From: Thiopseudomonas sp.
Lineage (GTDB): Bacteria; Pseudomonadota; Gammaproteobacteria; Pseudomonadales; Pseudomonadaceae
Assembly: GCA_023228985.1 (NCBI GenBank)
Contig: JALOAC010000038.1
Span: 1-16,443, forward strand
DNA: 16,443 nucleotides
Direction: 5' to 3'
Positions within the stretch are counted from its first letter, which is position 1. Each line of letters opens with the position of its first letter. Under the pieces are notes generated by a model. It saw only the letters and a program-made list of their open reading frames with translations. It made no database searches and was not told the origin of the DNA. Below, in pieces: positions 1 to 5,635 of the stretch. The position numbers were made by a program, and so were the translations under genes.

Positions 1-610
1 AGGCAAGGGATGGACACACGATAAGGAATACTTCGTTTGTGCTACTTACCGCAAGAAAAAGGGTATGTGCAGTTCACATCAGATACGCAATGTTGTAGTG
101 GAACAGCTTTTGCTAGAAGACTTAAGACGTGTAACCTCCTTAGCTAAAGACCATGAACAGGAATTCATCCGTATAGTTATGAATAATTCAGAAAAGGAAC
201 TTGCCAAAGAACTTCGCCAAAGTCAAAAGGAGTATGAACAAGCACAGACTCGTATTGCTGACATAGATAAAATCATTCGAAAGCTATATGAAGACAATGT
301 GATGGGCAAAATTCCCGAAGAGCGTTTTTACAAGATGTCAGCTGAATATGAAGCCGAGCAGAAGGCACTGGAGGAAAGGATAACCAAATTAAAGCATACC
401 ATTGATACAGCAAATGAACAGTCCCTCAATACCGACCGCTTTTTAGCACTAGTTAAAAAGTACACAGAAATTACAGAATTGGATGCAGAGATTATCCGAG
501 AGTTCATTGACAAAATTATTGTATTTAAGGCTGAAAAAGTAGATGGCCGCAGAACCCAGCGGATTCAAATTTTTTATAACTGCATTGGCGCTATCGATTT
601 ACCAAAATAA
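1..610 (+). CDS. Large serine recombinase (TnpX/Tn4451 type), C-terminal part, cut by window start
   Basis: This is the C-terminal part of a large serine site-specific recombinase, the enzyme that excises and integrates Tn4451-like and related clostridial elements. The frame is open from base 2, so the N-terminal catalytic domain lies outside the window. What remains starts in the second half of the recombinase zinc beta-ribbon (FVCATY, then CSSHQIR near base 65). A long charged coiled coil follows (about bases 170-420), then a DUF4368-like tail (ELDAEIIREFIDKIIVF) ending at TAA 608-610. The ATG at 65 is internal and not the real start. Base and codon use look AT-richer and more Firmicutes-like than the rest of the window, which suggests acquisition by transfer. 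Family assignment is confident; the exact element type is not, because the catalytic end and any cargo are missing. Confidence 0.88.
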   Translation, partial: GKGWTHDKEYFVCATYRKKKGMCSSHQIRNVVVEQLLLEDLRRVTSLAKDHEQEFIRIVMNNSEKELAKELRQSQKEYEQAQTRIADIDKIIRKLYEDNVMGKIPEERFYKMSAEYEAEQKALEERITKLKHTIDTANEQSLNTDRFLALVKKYTEITELDAEIIREFIDKIIVFKAEKVDGRRTQRIQIFYNCIGAIDLPK

Positions 611-619
611 ACGAAAAAA

Positions 620-656
620 CGGCATAGCCTAATATCAACGACTATGCCGAATTTTT
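620..656 (+). terminator. Terminator after the recombinase
   Basis: A perfect 8-bp stem, CGGCATAG (620-627) with CTATGCCG (642-649), has a 14-nt loop and is followed by AATTTTT. It lies 10 bases after the recombinase stop codon, and A-rich DNA on its left side could let it also work on the minus strand. Confidence 0.7.
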
Positions 657-707
657 CAGGAATTATAAATCCCTATCTGACCGCCCCTAAAGGGGGAGCC
701 TTTTTAT
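657..707. other. Probable element/chromosome junction (attachment-site region)
   Basis: These 51 bases separate the recombinase terminator from the stop codon of the convergent chromosomal gene. TnpX-like recombinases usually lie at one end of their element and recombine at a GA dinucleotide. GA occurs here at about 658-659 and 679-680, but the exact crossover cannot be fixed without the other end. A short hairpin (CCCC TAAA GGGG, about 685-696) followed by CTTTTTATTT may belong to the chromosome side. Confidence 0.35.
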
Positions 708-2699
708 TTAGTTGCCCTTCATACCAAGAGCTCTGAAGGCCGAACTGATGTTCGTCTCGGTGTAGCCATAGTAGAAGGCGCCAACGGGTTCTGATGCCTC
801 GAAGTGCCCTGGTGTTAGCGCATCTACTTCGACGAAGGTGAACTTGTAGTTTCCTAGTACTTGGTAGTCTGGGAATACGACATCGCTGTGTTTCTCGCCG
901 TTGTAGTACAGTTCAACCGATGCCGATGTGGGCGCAATAATCATGACGTAGTTTACTAACCAATCTTCCTCTGCGTAAAAGTAAAGGTTCTTGTTAGTAT
1001 ACTGCGACGTTGGGAGAACATATAAGTGTGAAGGATCACTTAGCTCTGCGGCTTTATTAACGTTTTTCGATACAAGATTAGCGGGATCTGTAGAAGGAAT
1101 GCCGTATTTTGGGTGTCGCGCTGCCAAGAGAAACTGCGAAACGCTAACAGGCTTAGTTGATGTAATGAGAAGGGGAGATACATTTCTATAACTTTGTTCA
1201 TTTTCAAGGATGTAGTTCTCACCTGCAGCTAGAGATATCGTAGCATTGAATGGAGCCGATAAAGTGACTTCAGTTGCCTCTGGTGCAAAGATCGAGAGGT
1301 ATGTCTCTTTATACATCATATAGCGTTTAATGAGTTGTGGCAGGACTATGTGTTCCGTACCAAGATAGCTTTCGGGTAGAACTTGCTCTAAAGTTACATC
1401 ATTAAACATGATCCCCGAGGGTAACGTTATCCTTCCTATCGCACTATATACGGCAACGGGCTTATCGGCCGTAATGACGCTGCCGCTTGGATCGCGTTTA
1501 CTTGGTACCACGAGGTTAAGCGCTTGGTATTTGTTGAGTGAGAAGTCCGCCGTTCCCCCTGCGCTGGGTAGACTGAGGCCATCACCTGCAACTAAGTTGG
1601 TGGTCGATTCGAAGCTCACTGTTGTGTCGTCTTCCGTTGCAATAACAACGATGCCTTGAGGCTGAAGCGTGTTGGGTCTACTCGCTGCATAATACTTCTT
1701 GGCTAGACTACGTTTGGGTAGTAACAAAGTTTCATCAGCAAGCGCCCTTGACTTGAGGTGTAGTGTCGCCGCTATGGGAAGACTGCTTTCGATGTATGCG
1801 ATATCAGCCGTAAGTGAGCTTTTGCTTTGACTGAGCGATACGAGCTGGCTATCGATGTTGATCACCTTTGTACTTGCAGGATCAATCACGTACTCGAGCG
1901 TAGTGAGTGGGTTATCCAAGTTACCACGATGTGAGGAAATAATAACGTGGGAAGATTGCGCTGGGTCTGGGTTGGTCAAAATTACCTTTGCTGTAAGATT
2001 GCTCATCGCTTGGAAGTTAAAGGCGCTAAACTCGCAGCCTATATGGGCAGGAACATCGGCAGGGACTAGATCACAACACGGTAGGCATGCAGGAGCAGAG
2101 CCATTGTCTATACAAGACTTCATGGCACCACAGGTCTCATCAAGACTTAGGGTGTTATTCGCGGTGTTACAAACGTATATATCATTTGCAATACATTGCT
2201 TGGATCCGTGCACTGTGCAAACACGCGGCTCGCAAAAAGCTGTGGGATTGCTTTCGTTTGGCGCTTTACAGAAGCGATCGTTGCATTCTTCAACAATCAC
2301 GTATTTGTTTTGGCTCTCATTGCAAACTTTAATCGTGTTTTTATCACATTTCGCAGGCTCTGAGTCGCGCCAAACGCGCGCTACGCAAGCCTTCGCACTG
2401 GGATCACAGAAGTTCTCCCCGCAGTCCTCTTCGCTAAAACTGTTGCTCGCGGTATGACAAGTTTTAAGGATATTGCCATCACAGGATTTTGCTCCATCGA
2501 CGCTACAAACGCGATCGATGCATGTTAGGGTAGAGGAGTCGCAGTATTTATTGTTAGCAGCACAGTTTTCGACAATATCGATTTTATTATTGTTGTAGTC
2601 GCAAGCTTTCAAAACGTTGGCTTCACAATACTTTTGCTGGTGATTGCTACAGACGCGTGGCACACAAGCCAGTGCTGTCGAGTCGCAGAATTGATCAGC
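708..2699 (-). CDS. Fragment 4 of the Cys-rich lipoprotein: last repeats and IgGFc-binding-type domain
   Basis: The frame is open from just after the TGA at 2700-2702; the first possible start is GTG at 2663, an internal Val of CVPRVC with no ribosome binding site. Counting from that GTG, residues 1 to about 197 are four or more Cys-rich units, and about 200 to 651 resemble the IgGFc-binding N-terminal-type domain: all-beta, almost without Cys, with typical stretches such as SSHVIISSHRG, DKPVAVYSAIGR and EPVGAFYYGY. These domains occur C-terminally in large surface proteins of myxobacteria-like lineages, where they are thought to act in adhesion. One conserved boundary Cys is changed to Trp (CVARVW, codon TGG at 2372-2370), another sign of relaxed selection. 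Translation would need readthrough of the TGA or restart. Confidence 0.75.
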   Translation of the reverse strand, partial: ADQFCDSTALACVPRVCSNHQQKYCEANVLKACDYNNNKIDIVENCAANNKYCDSSTLTCIDRVCSVDGAKSCDGNILKTCHTASNSFSEEDCGENFCDPSAKACVARVWRDSEPAKCDKNTIKVCNESQNKYVIVEECNDRFCKAPNESNPTAFCEPRVCTVHGSKQCIANDIYVCNTANNTLSLDETCGAMKSCIDNGSAPACLPCCDLVPADVPAHIGCEFSAFNFQAMSNLTAKVILTNPDPAQSSHVIISSHRGNLDNPLTTLEYVIDPASTKVINIDSQLVSLSQSKSSLTADIAYIESSLPIAATLHLKSRALADETLLLPKRSLAKKYYAASRPNTLQPQGIVVIATEDDTTVSFESTTNLVAGDGLSLPSAGGTADFSLNKYQALNLVVPSKRDPSGSVITADKPVAVYSAIGRITLPSGIMFNDVTLEQVLPESYLGTEHIVLPQLIKRYMMYKETYLSIFAPEATEVTLSAPFNATISLAAGENYILENEQSYRNVSPLLITSTKPVSVSQFLLAARHPKYGIPSTDPANLVSKNVNKAAELSDPSHLYVLPTSQYTNKNLYFYAEEDWLVNYVMIIAPTSASVELYYNGEKHSDVVFPDYQVLGNYKFTFVEVDALTPGHFEASEPVGAFYYGYTETNISSAFRALGMKGN

Positions 2700-3177
2700 T
2701 CAAGAACGCTTCTCAAGGGTGTTGTTTGACGTATCACAAATTTCTAGTGCATTGCCATCACACACAGTGCCATCGGTAGTACAAACGCGCGGTACGCAAG
2801 CTAAAGCTACAGGGTCGCAGTAGTTTGCTCCGCAGTCTAGCTCGCTGCGACTGTTTGTAGTTGTATCGCAAGTCGTCAAGACGTTGCCAATACATTGAGT
2901 TCCTGAACTTGTGCAAACGCGTGGCTCGCAAGCTAAGGTCAATGGATCACAGTAATCGGAACCACAGTTTTGACGATTTAGTGTATTATTATCGGTGGTG
3001 CAGCTTTCTAGTGTGTTGCCATTACAGCGCGTTCCGTCAACTGTGCAAACGCGTGGTACGCACTCAAGTTCGAGCGGATCACAGTAGCTATCGTTACAGG
3101 CGATAACTTCAAGATAGTTTCGATTGGTGTCGCAGATGTGAACATCGTTATTTACGCAAGTCGTGCCTGATTTTGTA
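2650..3177 (-). repeat. Four tandem 132-bp coding repeats (44 codons each)
   Basis: The motif CAAACGCG or a close variant (plus-strand reading) recurs at 2650, 2782, 2914, 3046 and 3178, exactly 132 bases apart each time. Each unit encodes one Cys-rich module of the pattern C-V-P-R-V-C-T-x-x-G-T-x-C-x-G-N. The units differ at many bases, so the duplication is not recent, but slippage or recombination could change copy number. The TGA at 2700-2702 lies in the unit 2650-2781 and the exact spacing is kept. Confidence 0.85.
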
Positions 3178-3602
3178 CAAAGCCTATCCTCGCATGCTAC
3201 AGGATCACTAGCGGGATTGCAGTAGCGGTCGCCATCATTACAATCATCCTTTTCCACAAGTTTACTCGCAGCACCATTAATGACACATTGTAAAACGACG
3301 TTCATCTGGCAGGAAAGAGCATCGGGCGTGTTGCAAGCTCGTTTGTCGCAAGTATAATCACCGTCTAAGGTCGTGGGCGGAAGACAATACTGATTAGAGT
3401 TACAACGTGTATCTATTACAAATTCATTCCTGCTTAGATCACAGCGCTCAATAACTCCAGGTGAAGCACTGTTGTTACAGCGCATTTCGCCTTCTTTACA
3501 CACGCGGGGTACGCACTGTGTGGGCTCCAAAGAGCAGAACTTATCTTCACCGCAGTCTATTTCACTTAAAGTGTTGTTTGCGACATTACACGTGGTGAGG
3601 AC
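2700..3602 (-). CDS. Fragment 3 of the Cys-rich lipoprotein: central tandem repeats, ends at in-frame TGA
   Basis: The frame opens at the GTC codon 3602-3600, immediately preceded in this frame by TAA, which pins the second frameshift. A gene finder might start it at TTG 3530, but that is an internal Leu of CSLEPTQC. It holds about seven Cys-rich units with boundaries such as CVPRVC, CDKRAC, CEDRLC and CEPRVC. The last four are tandem copies with an exact 132-bp period. It ends with NNTLEKRS-TGA at 2700-2702. The codons after the stop (ADQFCDSTALACVPRVC) carry on the repeat in the same frame without any indel, so this is a nonsense change and not a frameshift. Confidence 0.75.
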   Translation of the reverse strand, partial: VLTTCNVANNTLSEIDCGEDKFCSLEPTQCVPRVCKEGEMRCNNSASPGVIERCDLSRNEFVIDTRCNSNQYCLPPTTLDGDYTCDKRACNTPDALSCQMNVVLQCVINGAASKLVEKDDCNDGDRYCNPASDPVACEDRLCTKSGTTCVNNDVHICDTNRNYLEVIACNDSYCDPLELECVPRVCTVDGTRCNGNTLESCTTDNNTLNRQNCGSDYCDPLTLACEPRVCTSSGTQCIGNVLTTCDTTTNSRSELDCGANYCDPVALACVPRVCTTDGTVCDGNALEICDTSNNTLEKRS

Positions 3603-4141
3603 TTATTGTTGCAAGTCGTTCCATCTTCGCTGCAAGCGCGCTCTACACATTCAGCAGCTGCGGAGTCACAATACTCTTCACCGCAATCCACTTCGATTTC
3701 TTTGTTATTACGCGTATCACAGCTTACGAGGACGTTATTGCGGCACTCGCTTAACGTCGCTTCACAAGCTCTCTCTTGGCAATGCGCAGTTTCTACGCCG
3801 TTGTCTATACAAACTTGGCTCTCCGTACATGCGTTTTCAACATCGTTGATCCACTTGTTGCCAAAGCAGACCTGTAGCACGCCTTCTATACAGCGAATTT
3901 GCTTGCTCTTACAAACAAAGGGCTCGCAAGCGCCGTAGTTTGGACCTTCCTCAACGCAAATTTTGGCATTCTGCGTGTTATTCGCACAAGCATCGTATGT
4001 GTCATCGTTGTGATTTTCGCGTTCTTTTAAGTTTACGGCTACGCAGTCGGCGCACTTAAGCGTATCCCAGTCACAAATCGGTTTGGAGCCACACAATAAG
4101 GGGACTCGGTGCCAAGGTCTTGCTTGATACACTCGTTGCAT
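3566..4141 (-). CDS. Fragment 2 of the Cys-rich lipoprotein
   Basis: This stretch lies in the next frame after the first frameshift. Its first ~14 residues (MQRVYQARPWHRVP) are an out-of-frame reading of fragment 1 and not a true N-terminus, and no Shine-Dalgarno was seen. The native part begins at LLCGSKPICDW and runs through Cys clusters into the first 40-residue repeat units (boundaries CEPFVC, CQERAC, CVERAC). It ends at a second single-base deletion: after GTTCNN the frame reads KSSPRVMSQTTL and stops at 3566-3568, whereas the next frame continues VLTTCNVANNTLSEIDCG, the expected repeat sequence. It is unlikely to be translated on its own. Confidence 0.7.
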   Translation of the reverse strand: MQRVYQARPWHRVPLLCGSKPICDWDTLKCADCVAVNLKERENHNDDTYDACANNTQNAKICVEEGPNYGACEPFVCKSKQIRCIEGVLQVCFGNKWINDVENACTESQVCIDNGVETAHCQERACEATLSECRNNVLVSCDTRNNKEIEVDCGEEYCDSAAAECVERACSEDGTTCNNKSSPRVMSQTTL

Positions 4142-4920
4142 TTTCCCGTAGCAGGATCGCAGACCATACCATCATTGCAGGCGAGAGCGTCGGAGCAAGG
4201 CGAACAGACGTTGTCGCTGCAAATAGGGCTCTCTTCTGGACAATGAAGCGATTCGATGCATTCTACGCAAGCACCAGCGTTGGCGCCATCTGTAACGCAG
4301 TGGCCTTTGCTGGGATCCATGCGACGACAAGCCGCGTTCCCATCATCTTGCTTGTGGCATCCCTCACATTGGTTGTTCACATTAGAGCAGATGGGCAGCC
4401 GATCACTGCAAAGACTCGTACCCTCAATACAGTTTTTGGGGCCTTCGCACATACCTGTACTTGGGTTGCACTCAGAACCAACGGGGCACACCGCAACACT
4501 CGCCTCATGACATGAAACGCAAGTTCCTTCTTCGCAGAGCATGCCTGTTATACAACTAGGGTCTAGCTCCCAAACATTATCCTTACAGATCTGAAGTTCC
4601 CCGCTATTATTACAACGAGTCTCGCCTTCCACTTCGCAGTCTAGTTCTATGTCTTGATGACATGCGTCGGCGCCGAATACGACGGAACAGTCCGACTTAC
4701 ACGTGAGTTTTGTAACATCGGGTGCTACGCCAGATTCGCAGCGCAGCGTCGGTGAAAACTGCGCAAGACCATTGACGATATCGCAGCTCTCGTTGGTATC
4801 TAAAACACCGTTTCCACACAAGAAGACAGACCCGTCCTGCCTTATAACGTCCTCGCAAGAGGAAAACACAAACGTTCCAGCCAAGATAAAAATCACGGCA
4901 ACTACGGTACTAAACTTCAT
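4039..4920 (-). CDS. Fragment 1 of the Cys-rich lipoprotein: signal peptide and N-terminal Cys modules
   Basis: This 293-aa fragment carries the real start. The ATG at 4920 follows GAGGT at suitable spacing. Residues 1-21 form a lipoprotein signal peptide with Cys22 as the probable lipid anchor (FSSC). Residues about 34-90 resemble the myxobacterial DUF4215 Cys-rich module (CGNGVLDTNESC). The rest is a series of short Cys motifs of the type P-x-C-S-x(2)-x-C-x-x-C. The last ~20 residues (after GTESP, reading YCVAPNRF...) are out of frame and not native. The coding strand carries CCCC at 4100-4103, and one additional base there restores GTESP-LLCGSKPICDW. A truncated product could still be exported and lipidated. 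Confidence 0.8.
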   Translation of the reverse strand: MKFSTVVAVIFILAGTFVFSSCEDVIRQDGSVFLCGNGVLDTNESCDIVNGLAQFSPTLRCESGVAPDVTKLTCKSDCSVVFGADACHQDIELDCEVEGETRCNNSGELQICKDNVWELDPSCITGMLCEEGTCVSCHEASVAVCPVGSECNPSTGMCEGPKNCIEGTSLCSDRLPICSNVNNQCEGCHKQDDGNAACRRMDPSKGHCVTDGANAGACVECIESLHCPEESPICSDNVCSPCSDALACNDGMVCDPATGKCNECIKQDLGTESPYCVAPNRFVTGIRLSAPTA

Positions 4921-4982
4921 ACTCTTACCTCAAATAGAAAAACTTGTTAGCATCATGCCCACAAGGGTATTCCACGATCGCT

Positions 4983-5010
4983 AATATAGATAGGAATATT
5001 TGTATTGCAA
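4983..5010 (-). promoter_or_regulatory. Likely promoter of the Cys-rich lipoprotein gene
   Basis: On the minus strand TTGCAA (5010-5005) is followed after 16 bases by TATATT (4988-4983), a fair sigma-70-type match. It would give a leader of about 55 bases before the ATG at 4920. It was found by eye and is not tested. Confidence 0.45.
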
Positions 5011-5081
5011 GAGTGTACGAATTGTAAGCGTTTCTGTTGGCGGATACAGCTCGAATAAAACGCGCGTTGTCAAATTTAGAA

Positions 5082-5245
5082 ACCTTTGCAGGAATCGAAA
5101 TAACGAATTTAATGTCACAAATCCGATACAGTTTTAAACAAAATAAAAAGTTTTGTAACAAAGTATAACTTTATATTAAAAAAATAATTTTATACAACTA
5201 ATATCATAAGGCAAACAGAAGATAGCGTGACAGTATATACGAAAG
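5082..5245 (+). repeat. Dispersed repeat module A, copy 1
   Basis: This stretch is repeated in the same orientation at about 16163-16310. The best block is 28 identical bases (5117-5144 and 16198-16225), flanked on the left by a similar ~35 bases starting ACCTTTGCA. On the right, patchy similarity runs through ATAAGGCAA and GAAGATA to TACGAAA/TTCGAAA. It lies upstream of the lipoprotein promoter. It encodes nothing recognisable. Confidence 0.8.
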
Positions 5246-5260
5246 GCTATTGAGCTTGCA

Positions 5261-5350
5261 CTGATTAATGCAAAATTATGAGGAGAAGCTTTCAAAGCTG
5301 CTCTTGATTAAAACAACGAAAGTCAGGCGAGTTTTTAAAATAAAGTCAAT
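5261..5350 (+). repeat. Dispersed repeat module B, copy 1
   Basis: This ~90-base stretch is present in inverted orientation at about 15970-16058, with 30 identical bases (5287-5316 against 16003-16032) and good similarity on both sides. Its centre is a near-perfect palindrome, AAGCTTTCAAAGCTG. The end AAAATAAAGTCAATA also occurs at 13340-13354. Confidence 0.85.
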
Positions 5351-5512
5351 AGAATCAGTGCATTGCACAAAAAAGCGAAATCCAAGGGCGTAAGCAGTCA
5401 AACGAGCTTGGGAGCGATAGCATCAATAGCTCATCTTATTTTGGGAATAGGGAGGGACGAACTATTTTTGCACAAAGATAAGGGTTCTCCCCGTGTATAG
5501 CGTATATTCATA

Positions 5513-5550
5513 AAGAAAAAAGGCAGCGATAAAAATTCGCTGCCTTTTTT
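5513..5550. terminator. Bidirectional terminator downstream of hppA
   Basis: A 9-bp perfect stem, AGGCAGCGA (5521-5529) with TCGCTGCCT (5537-5545), is flanked by an A-tract on the left and a T-tract on the right, so it is a classic intrinsic terminator on both strands. For hppA (minus) it lies about 90 bases after the stop. Confidence 0.88.
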
Positions 5551-5590
5551 CGTGTTTTCATATGGTTCAAAGACTAGCTGCTTTGAGCTT

Positions 5591-5623
5591 AGTGCCGATG
5601 GCTACAGTTTTCGCATCGGCACT
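5591..5623 (-). other. Hairpin in the hppA 3' untranslated region
   Basis: A perfect 10-bp stem, AGTGCCGATG (5591-5600) with CATCGGCACT (5614-5623), has a 13-base loop and starts 12 bases after the hppA stop codon. It lacks a T-tract, so it is not a terminator itself. It may protect the transcript 3' end ahead of the terminator at 5513-5550. Confidence 0.6.
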
Positions 5624-5635
5624 AGATCTGCGACA

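Larger units (their letters stand above)
708..4920 (-). pseudogene. Giant Cys-rich repeat lipoprotein with C-terminal IgGFc-binding-type domain, broken by 2 frameshifts and 1 in-frame TGA
   Basis: The four minus-strand fragments here read as one gene. Adding one base at about 4100-4103 (a CCCC run on the coding strand) and one at about 3601-3606 (AATAA|GTC) gives a single frame of 1405 codons, interrupted only by TGA at 2700-2702. The reconstructed protein has a lipoprotein signal (MKFSTVVAVIFILAG...FSSC), a DUF4215-like CGNGVLDTNESC module and mixed Cys clusters. About 13 units of 40-44 residues then follow, with C-V-P-R-V-C boundaries and an internal C-D-x(5)-C motif, and last an IgGFc-binding-type domain of about 440 residues. 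Such proteins are secreted, disulphide-rich surface adhesins in myxobacteria-like lineages; the role here is inferred. GAGGT lies 7 bases before the ATG. The TGA sits exactly where neighbouring repeats have Cys. The gene could be decayed, phase-variable, or a victim of assembly errors. Confidence 0.85.
4925..5512. other. AT-rich intergenic region with dispersed repeats
   Basis: I see no gene in this ~590-base stretch between the lipoprotein gene start and the hppA terminator. A 78-codon frame (4925-5161, minus) is AT-rich, overlaps the promoter and resembles nothing. The region holds the promoter at 4983-5010, repeat module A (from 5082), repeat module B (5261-5350) and, from about 5360 to 5512, unique sequence with weak inverted repeats only. 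Confidence 0.6.

Noticed and set aside
1855..2457. 200-codon plus-strand frame opposite the Cys-rich gene
   Set aside because: It is antisense to the well-supported repeat and IgGFc-binding coding region, has no domain sense and no ribosome binding site. The same applies to the other plus-strand frames between 991 and 4984.
2690..2710. TGA as selenocysteine codon
   Set aside because: No convincing bacterial SECIS-like stem was found just downstream, the position is a structural disulphide Cys of an exported repeat, and TGA serves as a normal stop for hppA. A nonsense change is simpler.
2650..3177. CRISPR-like periodic repeats
   Set aside because: The 132-bp period is a multiple of three, units diverge along their whole length and they encode Cys-rich modules in frame. 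It is a protein repeat.
4095..4110. Programmed frameshifting at the CCCC run
   Set aside because: No slippery heptamer, internal Shine-Dalgarno or downstream pseudoknot was seen, and a second unrelated frameshift follows 500 bases later. Decay or error fits better.
4925..5161. 78-codon minus-strand frame upstream of the lipoprotein gene
   Set aside because: It covers the promoter and part of repeat module A, is AT-rich and has no recognisable sequence features.
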